Assembly: GCA_947499095.1 (NCBI GenBank)
Contig: CANMMR010000003.1
Location: 353,201-417,200, forward strand
Direction of reading: 5' to 3'
Source of the DNA: an uncultured Erythrobacter sp.
Lineage (GTDB): Bacteria; Pseudomonadota; Alphaproteobacteria; Sphingomonadales; Sphingomonadaceae
Length of the DNA: 64,000 bases
Made by a program: the position numbers and the translations under genes. How positions within the stretch are numbered: the stretch's first letter is position 1; every line of letters starts with the position of its first letter. Shown here piece after piece: positions 10,327-20,045 of the stretch. The notes below the pieces were generated by a model that was not told the origin of the DNA, did no database searches, and worked only from the letters and a program-made list of their open reading frames with translations.

Positions 10327-12543
10327 TCACTTTTTGCGCGATGAGGAGCTGTCGACTTCGACGAATTTGCGCGGCCTTGCGCCTCCACCGGACATCTCCA
10401 GCTTGAGCAGCTCGTATGGATCCTCCGGCAAACTTGCCAGCGGTTTGCCGGCCGCCTCAATCTGGTAAGGCGACACGCGGTGGCGGGTGCAGAGCCCGTC
10501 GGCGCCATCGCTGATCAACGGAGTTTCGAATTCCACGCCCTGGATCGATCCGTCGGAGCGCCTGACCTTCGCGACTGCCAGCTGGCCGCCACCCAGGTTG
10601 AGCACCACCGGAGTATCGACCGGAACTTCGAGCAGACCCTCGATCATGGCTCCGGTCTTCGACAGGTTGCGAAGGGTCACGGTGTAGACGTGATCGTCGT
10701 GGATCAGCTTGATCTTGCGATAGACCGATTTGCGTTCGGCGCGATATTTTTCCGGACCGCGCGGCTGGAAGAACACGTCTTCGCGCTCGAGCCGCTCGAG
10801 CAGCTCTTCTTGCGAAATGGCCTGCGAGAAGATGAAACCCTGCACGTGGCTGGCGCCGCGTTCGGTGACGAGAGTGAGCTCGTCCTTGGTTTCGACGCCT
10901 TCGGCCACCGTCTCCATTTTCAGGGATTCGGCCAGATTCACGATCGCGCTCATGATCGCAGGGTTGTTGTTGCCCTTCTCCGTCGCGCCGCGCACGAAGC
11001 TCTGGTCGATCTTGATCTTGTCGAACGGGGCATACTGGAGATAGCTCAGCGAACTGTAGCCGGTGCCGAAATCGTCCAGCGCAAGGCGCACGCCGAGCCG
11101 CTTGAGTTCTTCGAATTTTTCCTGCGTCCGCTTCGGATCGCCGGCGAAGACGCTCTCGGTAATTTCGAGCTCGAGCCGGTGCGGCTCCAGGGTCGTCTCC
11201 AAGAGGATAGATTTCACCAAGTCTGGGAAGTCGTCCCGCGCGAACTGGATAGCGGAAACGTTGACCGCCACTCGCAATTCCATTGGCCATTCCTTGGCCT
11301 GGAAGCACACGCGGCGCAGGGCCCATTCGCCCAGATCCTTGATCAGTCCGATATCCTCGGCGACGGGAATGAAGATGCCCGGGGATACGAAACCGCGTTC
11401 GGGATGCTCCCAGCGCATGAGCGCTTCGAGGCATTTGAGCTTGTTGGTCTTGGATTCGACGATCGGCTGGTAATACATCTCCAGCGCGTCGTTCTCGAGC
11501 GCATCGCGCAGATCCTCCTCGATCTCGCGGCGATGCTTCGCGCCGTCGGTGAAATCGATGTGATAGAAGCGGTATTGGCCACGACCCCCGCCCTTCGCGG
11601 CATAAAGCGCGAGGTCTGCGGCCTTCACCAATTCGTCGGTCTCGACCCCGTCATAGGGTGACACCGCAATCCCGACCGAAGTCCCGATGACGGCGCGCGA
11701 ACCACTGATCTGATAAGGCTGCGAGATCATCTGGATCAGGCGCTGGCCCAGTTCGCCCAGGTCGCCGCGGTCGTCCATGTCCGGAATTATGATCTGGAAC
11801 TCGTCGCCGCCCAAGCGACCGATCTCGCCCCGGTTGCCGATGACCTTCTCGATGCGAGCGGCGACCTGGCGAAGCAATTCGTCGCCTGCCGGGTGGCCCA
11901 AGGTGTCGTTGACCTGCTTGAAACGGTCGAGGTCCAGCATCAGAAGAGCACAGCTGCGCTTGGAATGGCGGAATGCGGTCAGGATCGAAGTCAGCCGCTT
12001 CGTCATCCGGTGGCGATTGGCGAGGCCGGTCAGCGAATCATATTGCGAGAGGCGCTCGGCGTCCTTGGAGCTCTGGAATGTCGCGGTCACATCCTTGGCG
12101 CTGCCGCGGTAACCGACGAATTCCTGCTCCGCATCGAATTGCGGCTTGCCGGCGATTTCCCACCATTGCACGCGGTCGCCGACGATGATCTTGACGACCA
12201 GCTGCGAAATCGAATTTCGCGCTCCAAGTAGGAACGGCAGCGGCCGCTGGACCTGCTGGTCGAGGCTTTCGTCTGTCTCGGGTTCGAACACTTCGGTGAG
12301 TTGCTTGCCCATCAGGGAAGAGCCCTCTTCACCGAGTTTTTCGATCGCGTTTTCGGACAGATAGATCAGGCGGCCCTGCCCGTCGGTGGCCCAGAACCAG
12401 CCGAGGCCGGCGTTCTCGAAAGAATCCAGCAGCTGGACGCGGCGCCGCAGATCGGCGTGGCTGATCAGCTTCAGCTCGCTCTCTGCTGCATCTTTCCCGA
12501 TCTCTTTTTTTACCCGCGCGCCGCGCGAGAAAAAGCCAGCCAT
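10327..12543 (-). CDS. Bifunctional diguanylate cyclase/phosphodiesterase with PilZ domain
   Basis: A 738-residue c-di-GMP enzyme with the same order as its neighbour: PAS-like sensor (about 35-155), GGDEF (RLGGDEF, 245-249), EAL (EALMRW at 373), and a C-terminal PilZ-like domain near 600-700. Here the EAL signature residues are all present: VNVSAIQF, LELEITES, ALDDFGTGYSS, KIDQSF and VAEGVET. Both synthesis and breakdown of c-di-GMP are therefore possible. It lies 99 bases upstream of the degenerate paralogue on the same strand, so the two are likely co-transcribed and arose by tandem duplication. No membrane segment is seen. Confidence 0.9.
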   Translation of the reverse strand: MAGFFSRGARVKKEIGKDAAESELKLISHADLRRRVQLLDSFENAGLGWFWATDGQGRLIYLSENAIEKLGEEGSSLMGKQLTEVFEPETDESLDQQVQRPLPFLLGARNSISQLVVKIIVGDRVQWWEIAGKPQFDAEQEFVGYRGSAKDVTATFQSSKDAERLSQYDSLTGLANRHRMTKRLTSILTAFRHSKRSCALLMLDLDRFKQVNDTLGHPAGDELLRQVAARIEKVIGNRGEIGRLGGDEFQIIIPDMDDRGDLGELGQRLIQMISQPYQISGSRAVIGTSVGIAVSPYDGVETDELVKAADLALYAAKGGGRGQYRFYHIDFTDGAKHRREIEEDLRDALENDALEMYYQPIVESKTNKLKCLEALMRWEHPERGFVSPGIFIPVAEDIGLIKDLGEWALRRVCFQAKEWPMELRVAVNVSAIQFARDDFPDLVKSILLETTLEPHRLELEITESVFAGDPKRTQEKFEELKRLGVRLALDDFGTGYSSLSYLQYAPFDKIKIDQSFVRGATEKGNNNPAIMSAIVNLAESLKMETVAEGVETKDELTLVTERGASHVQGFIFSQAISQEELLERLEREDVFFQPRGPEKYRAERKSVYRKIKLIHDDHVYTVTLRNLSKTGAMIEGLLEVPVDTPVVLNLGGGQLAVAKVRRSDGSIQGVEFETPLISDGADGLCTRHRVSPYQIEAAGKPLASLPEDPYELLKLEMSGGGARPRKFVEVDSSSSRKK

Positions 12544-12736
12544 TGGCCATCCCTATCCGCTGTTCGCCCGCCGGTTTCGACAGACGAGAAATTCATGTGA
12601 CTGCCCGTACTAGGTCGAAATTCTTTCCAAACGGATAACCATCGCATGCCGTCTTTCCTGCGCGGGTCGGAGAGTTGCTTGCCAGCATCGGTTGGGTTGT
12701 GCAGTGTGTCTGAACGTTTCTCGGGGGAGGACCTGG

Positions 12737-14050
12737 ATGCGGCATATCGCGATCGTGGGCTCGGGGCCTGCGGGCTATTACACGGCGGAAGCCGCTGCGA
12801 AGAAATGGGGCGAGGAAGTCCGGGTCGACGTGTTCGACCAGTTGCCGGTACCCTACGGCCTGATCCGGACGGGCGTTGCGCCCGACCACCAGTCGATCAA
12901 GCTCGTATCGCGGCGATACGAGAAGACGGCCTTGTCGGATAACGTCCGTTTCGTCGGCAATGTGTCGGTCGGAAGTGACATTTCGATAGCGGAACTGCAG
13001 TCCCTCTATGACGCGGTCATCCTCGCCACCGGTGCTCCGAACGATAGGCAGCTGGACCTGGACGGACACGATCTCGCGAATGTCTTTGGCAGCGCGGCGT
13101 TCGTGGGCTGGTACAATGGCCATCCGAAGTTTGCCGGCCTGGCGCCGGACCTCTCGGGCCGTCACGCCGTGGTGATCGGCATGGGCAATGTCGCGCTCGA
13201 CGTCGCGCGTATCCTCTCGAAATCTAAACAGGAGTTTGCAGGCTCCGACATCGTCGCCCATGCACTCGATGCGCTGGCAGCGTCGAATATCGAGACCATC
13301 ACGATCGTCGGTCGACGCGGCCCTCACCAGATCATGATGACGCCCAAGGAACTGGGCGAACTCATGCATCTCGAATGGGCCAGCCCGCAGGTCGATAAAG
13401 CCGATCTGCCGCCGGTCGATGACGACGCGATCCTCGAACCAGGCCTGCGCAAATCGGTGACGCTCCTGCGCGATTTCGCCGCAATCCCGCAGAATATCCA
13501 TGGCGAAAAACCGATCGCGATCGAGTTCGACTTCTTCGCCAGCCCCATGGCCTTTCACGGCGAGGACGGCAGGGTCACGTCGGTCGAGGTCGAGCGGACC
13601 AGGGTCGAGACCGGACGCGCGGTGGGGACAGGGGAGAACTATTCCATCCCCACCGATCTGGTGGTGACATGCATCGGCTATCGCTCGTCGCCGATCGAAG
13701 GAGTGCCGTTCGACGAGCGGGCGGGCCGCTTCGCCAATAACGAGGGTCGCATTCTACCCGGCCTCTATTGCGTCGGCTGGGCTAGGCGCGGGCCGTCCGG
13801 CACGATCGGCACCAATCGCCCCGACGGCTACGGCGTCATCGAACTGGTCGAAGAAGACATCGAAGCCGGCGAGCGGAATAGAGGCCGCGAAGGCTTCGAC
13901 GAATTGGTCGAGACGCGCGGTCTCGACGTGGTGACCTTCCGGGACTGGCAGAACATCGAGCAGGCTGAAGAGGCCGCTGCCCGCGAAGGTGCGCCGCGCG
14001 AGAAATTCGTCGATGTCGCCAGCATGATCGCTGCGCGCGGGCCACTTTAG
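12737..14050 (+). CDS. Ferredoxin--NADP reductase-like flavoprotein (adrenodoxin reductase family)
   Basis: A 437-residue FAD- and NADPH-binding oxidoreductase of the adrenodoxin reductase/FprA type, which moves electrons between NADP(H) and ferredoxins. The FAD motif is VGSGPAGYYTAEAA at the N-terminus, PYGLIRTGVAPDH follows near residue 40, the NADP motif GMGNVALDVARIL lies near 150, and GWARRGPSGTIGTN near 355 is typical. ATG 12737 was chosen because GGGGAGG precedes it; the ORF-track start at 12692 would add a non-conserved leader. The 193 bases back to the divergent c-di-GMP gene must hold both promoters. Confidence 0.9.
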   Translation: MRHIAIVGSGPAGYYTAEAAAKKWGEEVRVDVFDQLPVPYGLIRTGVAPDHQSIKLVSRRYEKTALSDNVRFVGNVSVGSDISIAELQSLYDAVILATGAPNDRQLDLDGHDLANVFGSAAFVGWYNGHPKFAGLAPDLSGRHAVVIGMGNVALDVARILSKSKQEFAGSDIVAHALDALAASNIETITIVGRRGPHQIMMTPKELGELMHLEWASPQVDKADLPPVDDDAILEPGLRKSVTLLRDFAAIPQNIHGEKPIAIEFDFFASPMAFHGEDGRVTSVEVERTRVETGRAVGTGENYSIPTDLVVTCIGYRSSPIEGVPFDERAGRFANNEGRILPGLYCVGWARRGPSGTIGTNRPDGYGVIELVEEDIEAGERNRGREGFDELVETRGLDVVTFRDWQNIEQAEEAAAREGAPREKFVDVASMIAARGPL

Positions 14051-14140
14051 CCTGCTTGCATTCGGAACGCGGCGGTCGCATCACCCGTTGCTGCCGCAGG
14101 GTTAGAGAAAAAATACCTTTGGAGAGGAACGACACAGCCC

Positions 14141-15829
14141 ATGCCGAAGCTTGAAGACGAAGCCGCTCAATCCACTAGCGCGCTCGGCCCCCTCGTCGGG
14201 CTGACCCGCGAAGACATTTTCGGCGCCGTGGCCGTGATGCTGCGCGAAACCGCGTCGGACCCCCAGCGCCTGATGAAGCATAGCCAGGACATGGGACAGG
14301 ACATGATCAAGATCATGACCGGCAAGAGCGACTTGGAACCGCATCCGAAGGACAAGCGGTTCCAGGACCCGGCGTGGCAGTACAATCCCTTCATGCGCGC
14401 GGGCATGCAATATTACCTCGCGGTGCAGAAGGGCGCGGCGAAGTGGGTCGAGGAACTCGAACTGGACGAGCTGGAGAAGGACCGGGCGCGGTTCGTTTCC
14501 AACATGATCATCGACGGCATCGCTCCCACCAACACGCTGATCGGCAATCCCAGCGCGCAAAAGATGGCCATCACCAGCGGCGGCCTGTCCCTGATCAAAG
14601 GCCTCAAAAACGCCTATGACGACATGGTCCACAACAAGGGCATGGTCAGCCAGGTGGACAAGAAGCCGTTCAAGCTGGGCGAAAACGTTGCGACATCGAA
14701 AGGCTCGGTCGTCCTGCGCACCGAGATGATGGAGCTGATCCAGTACGCGCCGACGACCGACGAGGTGTATGAGATCCCGCAGCTCACCATCCCGCCGCAA
14801 ATCAACAAGATGTACATCAACGACCTCTCGCCCGAGAAGTCGGTGGTGAAATACCAGCTCGACAACGGCATCCAGACATTCGTCATCAGCTGGAAGAACC
14901 CGTCGAAGGAACAGGGCCATTGGGACATGGCCGACTACGTCAACTCCTGCCGCGAGGCGATGGAGGCGGTTAGCAAGATTACCGGCAGCAAGAAAGTCAA
15001 TGTCTCGGCCGGCTGTTCGGGCGGCCAGACCGCCTCGATGCTGGCCAGCAAGATGGCTTCGGACGAGGACGATCTGCTCGGCGCGCTGACGCTGATGGTG
15101 TGTGTGCTGCACCCGAAGCAGAACGATATCGAGGCAGGCTCGCTCGTCAGCGAGAACGGCCTCGCGCTGGCCAAGCGCCGCGCCGCGAAAAAGGGCGTGA
15201 TCAAGGGTGACGATCTCGCCCGCGGTTTCGCTTGGCTGCGGCCCAACGATCTCGTCTGGAATTACGTGATCAACAACTACCTGCTCGGGCAGGATCCGCC
15301 GGCCTTCGACGTGCTCTTCTGGAACGCGGACGCTACCAATCTGTCGGCCAGCCTGATGGGCGATTTCCTGACCGTCTACGAAACGCTCGCCTTCACCAAG
15401 CAGGGCGAGGTCGAGATGGTCGACCACAAGATCGACCTCAGCAAGGTGACCAGCGACCTGTTCATCCTCGGCGGCGTGACCGATCACATCACACCGTGGA
15501 AGGCGACCTATCGCTCCACCCGCCTGTTCGGCTCGAAGGACGTGACTTTCGTGCTGAGCCAGTCGGGCCATATGCAGGCGATCCTCAACCCGCCGGGCAA
15601 TCCGAAAGCGAAATATTTCGTTCAGAAGGATGGCCGCAAGAAGCTCCCCGAAACCGCCGACGAGTGGCTGAAGGGGACGGAGGAAGTCGCCGGCAGCTGG
15701 TGGCCGTTTTGGATGGAATGGGTGCAGGCACGCGCGGGCGACACAAAGAAGGCGCCTGCAAAGCTGGGGAACAAGGATTACGAACCGCTGGACCCGGCCC
15801 CCGGTCTATACGTTATGGAAGCCTGTTGA
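14141..15829 (+). CDS. phaC: Polyhydroxyalkanoate synthase, medium-chain (class II)-like
   Basis: A 562-residue PHA synthase that polymerises hydroxyacyl-CoA on granule surfaces. The catalytic triad is visible as Cys292 (SAGCSGGQ), Asp448 (GGVTDHITPW) and His477 (SQSGHMQAILNPPGNPK). The last two blocks resemble pseudomonad class II synthases rather than class I. The nucleophile box reads A-G-C-S-G instead of the usual G-x-C-x-G, so the first glycine is alanine. It is followed 21 bases later by a matching depolymerase. A ribosome site GGAGAGGAA lies upstream. Substrate range cannot be read from sequence. Confidence 0.88.
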   Translation: MPKLEDEAAQSTSALGPLVGLTREDIFGAVAVMLRETASDPQRLMKHSQDMGQDMIKIMTGKSDLEPHPKDKRFQDPAWQYNPFMRAGMQYYLAVQKGAAKWVEELELDELEKDRARFVSNMIIDGIAPTNTLIGNPSAQKMAITSGGLSLIKGLKNAYDDMVHNKGMVSQVDKKPFKLGENVATSKGSVVLRTEMMELIQYAPTTDEVYEIPQLTIPPQINKMYINDLSPEKSVVKYQLDNGIQTFVISWKNPSKEQGHWDMADYVNSCREAMEAVSKITGSKKVNVSAGCSGGQTASMLASKMASDEDDLLGALTLMVCVLHPKQNDIEAGSLVSENGLALAKRRAAKKGVIKGDDLARGFAWLRPNDLVWNYVINNYLLGQDPPAFDVLFWNADATNLSASLMGDFLTVYETLAFTKQGEVEMVDHKIDLSKVTSDLFILGGVTDHITPWKATYRSTRLFGSKDVTFVLSQSGHMQAILNPPGNPKAKYFVQKDGRKKLPETADEWLKGTEEVAGSWWPFWMEWVQARAGDTKKAPAKLGNKDYEPLDPAPGLYVMEAC

Positions 15830-15850
15830 ATTGACGAAAGGCACCATTGC

Positions 15851-16711
15851 GTGACCGCAACCAAAGACGAGCCGATGACCGCAACCATCGAGATGATGGA
15901 GGCTGGCGGGCGCACATTGCGTGTCGCGCATTGGCGGCTAGATGAAAAATCGGACCATCCGCCCATCCTGTTCTTCAACGGCATCGGCGCGAACATCGAG
16001 GCGGTTGCCCCGCTGGCGGAGCGGCTGACCGAGCGCGGTTTCGTGATGTTCGACATGCCGGGCACGGGCGAAAGCCCCGATCCGACCGTCCCCTACAACC
16101 CCTTCACCATGAGCTGGACGGCGAACCAGATTCTCGACCAACTCGGTCTGGGCGAGGTCGACGTCATGGGTGTGAGCTGGGGCGGCGCTATGGCCCAGCA
16201 TTTCACGCTGCAATATCCCAAGCGCACCCGTCGGCTGGTGCTGGTTGCTACTACGGCCGGCATGTTGATGGTGCCCGGGAAGCCGGCGGCCCTTACCAAA
16301 ATGGCCAACCCGCGCCGCTATATCGATCCTGACTTCATGAACGAGCATTTCATGACGCTGTACGGCGGCATGACCAAGCGGGCCGGGAGCAAGGAAGACC
16401 ACATCGGTCGCCTCAAGCCGCCCTCCCCGCGCGGCTATTTCTACCAGCTGCTCGCCATGCTCGGCTGGACCAGCCTCCCCGCCCTGCCTTTCATGGCCAA
16501 GGAGGTGCTGGTGATGATGGGTGACGAGGACCAGATCGTTCCGCTGATCAACGGGCGCATTCTCGCATCGGCTATTCCCAATTCGCGGCTGGAGGTCTTC
16601 GAAGGCGGCGGACATTTGTTCCTGCTGACCCATGCGGACGAGAGCGTGGCAATGCTACGCGAGTTCCTCGACGCTCCGGAAACCAAAGCGGAAGGCCGCC
16701 GCGCAGCCTGA
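15851..16711 (+). CDS. phaZ: Intracellular medium-chain PHA depolymerase-like hydrolase
   Basis: A 286-residue alpha/beta hydrolase closely patterned on pseudomonad PhaZ. It has FFNGIGANIE near the N-terminus, a lipase box GVSWGGA with Ser109, MVPGKP and PRRYI, then GDEDQIVPLING (Asp) and GGGHLFLLT (His). It should degrade stored PHA in the cytoplasm. The reading frame starts at GTG 15851; ATG 15875 gives a nearly identical N-terminus and is an alternative. It sits directly after phaC, so synthase and depolymerase are probably co-expressed. Plain esterase activity is the alternative reading. Confidence 0.85.
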   Translation: MTATKDEPMTATIEMMEAGGRTLRVAHWRLDEKSDHPPILFFNGIGANIEAVAPLAERLTERGFVMFDMPGTGESPDPTVPYNPFTMSWTANQILDQLGLGEVDVMGVSWGGAMAQHFTLQYPKRTRRLVLVATTAGMLMVPGKPAALTKMANPRRYIDPDFMNEHFMTLYGGMTKRAGSKEDHIGRLKPPSPRGYFYQLLAMLGWTSLPALPFMAKEVLVMMGDEDQIVPLINGRILASAIPNSRLEVFEGGGHLFLLTHADESVAMLREFLDAPETKAEGRRAA

Positions 16712-16748
16712 GGGCGGCACGGCGGACCATCGGAAAGGACCCAGCCCG

Positions 16749-18230
16749 ATGGAAACCGCCAATCCCGACCCGAACAGAAGGCCCGCTTTCGTTCGCCCCC
16801 ACACCGGTGAAGGCGGCGCGCTGAGCCGCACGGGCTTCGCCTGGGCGGTCTTCGAATGGGCGCGCAATCCCTATTACATCCTCGTCGTCATCTACATTTT
16901 CGCGCCCTATTTCGCGCGGGACATCATCGGCGGCGATGTGCTGGGCAGCGGTACGCTCGACGGGCTGGATCCGGACGAGGCACTGGCGCAGGCGAATGCC
17001 ATCGGCCAGGCGACCATCGCCAGCGTGACGAAATGGGCCGGCGTGATCGCCGCGCTGACTGCACCTTTCCTCGGAGCGGCGCTGGATAGGGGCGGCAGGC
17101 TCAAGCCGATCCTCGCCGTGTTCCTAAGCGCAATCGCGCTGGCATCTGCGGGGCTGTGGTTCGCCATGCCCGGTGGCGAAGGGCTTTCTACTCCGGCGAT
17201 CATGACCCTCTTGGTCGTGGCCTATGTCGGCTACACCTATTCCGAAGTGACGCACAACGCGATGCTGAGCGTCGCCGGAGAGCCGCGCCGTTTGGCGATG
17301 ATATCGGGCCTGGGTCTCGGTCTCGGCAATCTGGCGGCGACGCTGATCTTCATTGCCATCGCGCTGTTCTTCGTCCTGCCCGCAGCGGTCGGCTGGCCTT
17401 TTGCCGCGCCGCTGTTCGGCGTCGATCTGGAGCGTTTCGAGCACGCAAGGCTCGTCGGCCCGATTTGCGCGGTCTGGCTGGCCGCATTCTCGATCCCCTT
17501 CTTCCTGAATGCCAAAGACCCCGGGCAACCGGGCGCCAGCTGGACCAAGGCCTTTAGCGACGGAGCACGCAGCGTTTTCCGCACCCTGCGCGAAGCGACC
17601 CGCTTTCGCGAACTTATGAAATTTCTCATCGCCCGCATGTTCTATGCCGATGCGATGGCGGCGCTGCTGGCGCTCGGCGCGGTCTATGTCGCGCTGTTCC
17701 TGCAATGGAATTTCCTCGAAATGCTCTGCTACGCAATCTTCGCGAGCGCCTGCGCATTCGGCGGCGGCATCTTCGGAGGCTGGCTGGAAGAGCGCGTCGG
17801 CGTGAAGACCGCGCTGGCGCTCGAGATCCTCGCCATGGTCGTCACCGGCCTGGTCCAGCTGAGCATCACGCGCGAGAGCCTGTTCTTCGGGCTGGTGGAC
17901 AATGTCGAAGTCTGGGACGGGCTCGTATTCTCGACCCTCTCCGATCTCGTCTATCTCGGCCTGATCAGCATAATCGCTATCACCGCCACGGCAAGCATCA
18001 GCTCCAGCCGCACCATGCTCGTCGCGCTCGCGCCGCCGGGGCGCAGCGGCGAGTTTTTCGGCCTTTACGCCATCGCCGGGACGATCACCGTCTGGATGGG
18101 CCCTCTGCTGGTCGAACAGTTCACGCTCTGGTCCGGCGACCAGCGCATTGGCATGACATCGATCCATTTGCTGTTCGGCATCGGCCTCGCGATCCTGCTG
18201 TCCATCCGGATGCCCGAACGCTCCGCCTGA
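16749..18230 (+). CDS. MFS transporter, UMF1/Atg22-like
   Basis: A 493-residue membrane protein with about 12 hydrophobic segments and a soluble N-terminal leader of some 35 residues. The first helix region (FAWAVFEWARNPYYILVVIY) is typical of UMF1-type major facilitator proteins, a group related to fungal Atg22 and of poorly known substrate. ATG 16749 with AAAGGA upstream is preferred; the ORF-track start at 16632 lies inside phaZ. Only 37 bases separate it from phaZ, so it is likely part of the PHA transcription unit. The substrate is unknown. Confidence 0.82.
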   Translation: METANPDPNRRPAFVRPHTGEGGALSRTGFAWAVFEWARNPYYILVVIYIFAPYFARDIIGGDVLGSGTLDGLDPDEALAQANAIGQATIASVTKWAGVIAALTAPFLGAALDRGGRLKPILAVFLSAIALASAGLWFAMPGGEGLSTPAIMTLLVVAYVGYTYSEVTHNAMLSVAGEPRRLAMISGLGLGLGNLAATLIFIAIALFFVLPAAVGWPFAAPLFGVDLERFEHARLVGPICAVWLAAFSIPFFLNAKDPGQPGASWTKAFSDGARSVFRTLREATRFRELMKFLIARMFYADAMAALLALGAVYVALFLQWNFLEMLCYAIFASACAFGGGIFGGWLEERVGVKTALALEILAMVVTGLVQLSITRESLFFGLVDNVEVWDGLVFSTLSDLVYLGLISIIAITATASISSSRTMLVALAPPGRSGEFFGLYAIAGTITVWMGPLLVEQFTLWSGDQRIGMTSIHLLFGIGLAILLSIRMPERSA

Positions 18231-18293
18231 GAAGCGCTGGACAGATCGGTTGCAATGTGGAACCTTCTTCGGCGGAGAGAGGAGCACACAATC

Positions 18294-20045
18294 ATGCCCG
18301 CATTCGACCTTATCATTCGCAACGGCACCATCGTGGATGGCACCGGTACTGAACGCTTCACCGGCGACGTGGCCGTCAAGGACGGCTTGATCGCACAAGT
18401 CGGCACGGTATCCGGCGACGCGGCCGAGGAAATCGACGCAGAAGGCAAGCTCGTAACCCCCGGTTTCGTCGACATCCACACGCATTACGACGGGCAGGCG
18501 ACGTGGGACCAGGAAATGGCCCCGTCGAGCTGGCACGGCGTCACTACGGTGGTGATGGGCAATTGCGGGGTCGGCTTCGCACCCGCCCGTCCCGACAAGC
18601 ACGAATGGCTGATCGGGCTGATGGAAGGCGTCGAGGACATTCCTGGCACCGCGCTGGCCGAAGGGATGGATTGGGGCTGGGAGACTTTCCCAGAATATCT
18701 CGACGCGCTCGAAAAACTGCCGCGCACGGTGGATGTCGGAACGCATGTCCCGCACGGTTCGGTCCGCGCCTATGTGCTCGGCGACCGTGAACGGCCCGGT
18801 GCGATCCCGACCGATGAAGATATCAAGCAGATGGCCGCCATCGTCGAGGACGGCGTCCGTGCAGGCGCGCTCGGCTTCTCGACCTCGCGCACCGTGCTGC
18901 ACCGCGATATCGACGGCGAAGTCGTTCCCGGGACCACGGCAACGAAGGAAGAGCTGATCGAAATCGGGCGCGCCATGGGCCGCGCCGGTCACGGCGTGTT
19001 CGAGATGGCCAGCGACATGAAGCGCGAGTGGGACGAGTTCGGCTGGATGGGCGCGCTCAGCCGGGAAACCGGCCTGCCCTGCACCTATGCCGCGCTGCAA
19101 TCGATCGCCAAGGAGATGTCGCTCGACGAGCAGATCGAAAGCATGCGCGCGGAAAACGACAATGGCGCGAATATCGTTGCCCAGATCGCGCTGCGCGGAA
19201 ACGGTATCGTCATGGCGTGGCAGGGCACTGTCCATCCCTTCCGCTTCCGCCCGAGCTGGCAGGCAATCGAGGAGCTGCCGTGGGAGGAGCAGAAGGCGAA
19301 ACTGCTCGATCCCGACTTCAAGGCGCAGCTGCTGTCGGAAGAAAACGACCTCTCGGAGGTCAACCAGGACATCATCGGGCTGATCATGGTCGTGTGCCAG
19401 GGCTGGCCAATGCAGTTCGAGATGGACCCCGACTTCAATTACGAACCGACGGCGGAAGAAAGCATCGCCGCACGGGCCGAGAAGGCGGGCAAGTCGGGCG
19501 AGGAATATGCCTACGACCTCCTGTGCCGCGACGATGGCAAGGGCTTCATCTACCTGCCGATCCTCAATTACGCAGACGGTAATCTGGATTTCCTTATGGA
19601 CCTCCAGCAGTCCGACGACACGGTGAATTCGCTCTCCGATGGCGGCGCGCATTGCGGGACGATCTGCGATGCGGCCTCACCCACCTTCATGCTCCAGCAT
19701 TGGGTACGCGACCGGGATCGCGGCACGATCAGCCTCGAGAATGCGATCAAGCGCCAGTGCGCCGATACCGCGCGGCTTTATGGCCTGGAGGATCGTGGTG
19801 TCATCGCGCCGGGCTATCTCGCCGATCTCAACATCATCGACATGGAGCGCCTCAAGCTTGGCAAGCCGTGGCTGGCGTTCGATCTTCCGGCAGGCGGCAA
19901 GCGATTGCTGCAAAAGGCGGAAGGATATGTCGCTACGATCAAGAACGGCAAGGTCACCTTCCGCGAAGGCGAATGGACCGGCGCAACGCCGGGCGGGCTT
20001 ATCCGCGGCCCGCAGCGGGCAGAACTGGCGGAGGCAGCAGAATGA
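18294..20045 (+). CDS. Amidohydrolase, N-acyl-D-amino-acid deacylase family
   Basis: A 583-residue metal-dependent amidohydrolase of the D-aminoacylase type, which removes acyl groups from N-acyl-D-amino acids. The metal-binding HxH is at His62/His64 ([15 protein letters not shown]), and later blocks include [26 protein letters not shown] and [16 protein letters not shown] 18294 is preceded by GAGAGGAG, so the ORF-track start at 18255 is rejected. The stop overlaps the next start by four bases (ATGA). It follows the transporter by 63 bases, so both may serve one substrate; which one is not evident. Confidence 0.85.
   Translation: MPAFDLIIRNGTIVDGTGTERFTGDVAVKDGLIAQVGTVSGDAAEEIDAEGKLVTPGFVDIHTHYDGQATWDQEMAPSSWHGVTTVVMGNCGVGFAPARPDKHEWLIGLMEGVEDIPGTALAEGMDWGWETFPEYLDALEKLPRTVDVGTHVPHGSVRAYVLGDRERPGAIPTDEDIKQMAAIVEDGVRAGALGFSTSRTVLHRDIDGEVVPGTTATKEELIEIGRAMGRAGHGVFEMASDMKREWDEFGWMGALSRETGLPCTYAALQSIAKEMSLDEQIESMRAENDNGANIVAQIALRGNGIVMAWQGTVHPFRFRPSWQAIEELPWEEQKAKLLDPDFKAQLLSEENDLSEVNQDIIGLIMVVCQGWPMQFEMDPDFNYEPTAEESIAARAEKAGKSGEEYAYDLLCRDDGKGFIYLPILNYADGNLDFLMDLQQSDDTVNSLSDGGAHCGTICDAASPTFMLQHWVRDRDRGTISLENAIKRQCADTARLYGLEDRGVIAPGYLADLNIIDMERLKLGKPWLAFDLPAGGKRLLQKAEGYVATIKNGKVTFREGEWTGATPGGLIRGPQRAELAEAAE

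Noticed and set aside
17124-19652. 842-codon minus-strand ORF across the transporter and amidohydrolase genes
   Set aside because: It is antisense to two well-supported genes, has no recognisable motif, and is the shadow expected from GC-rich codon bias.
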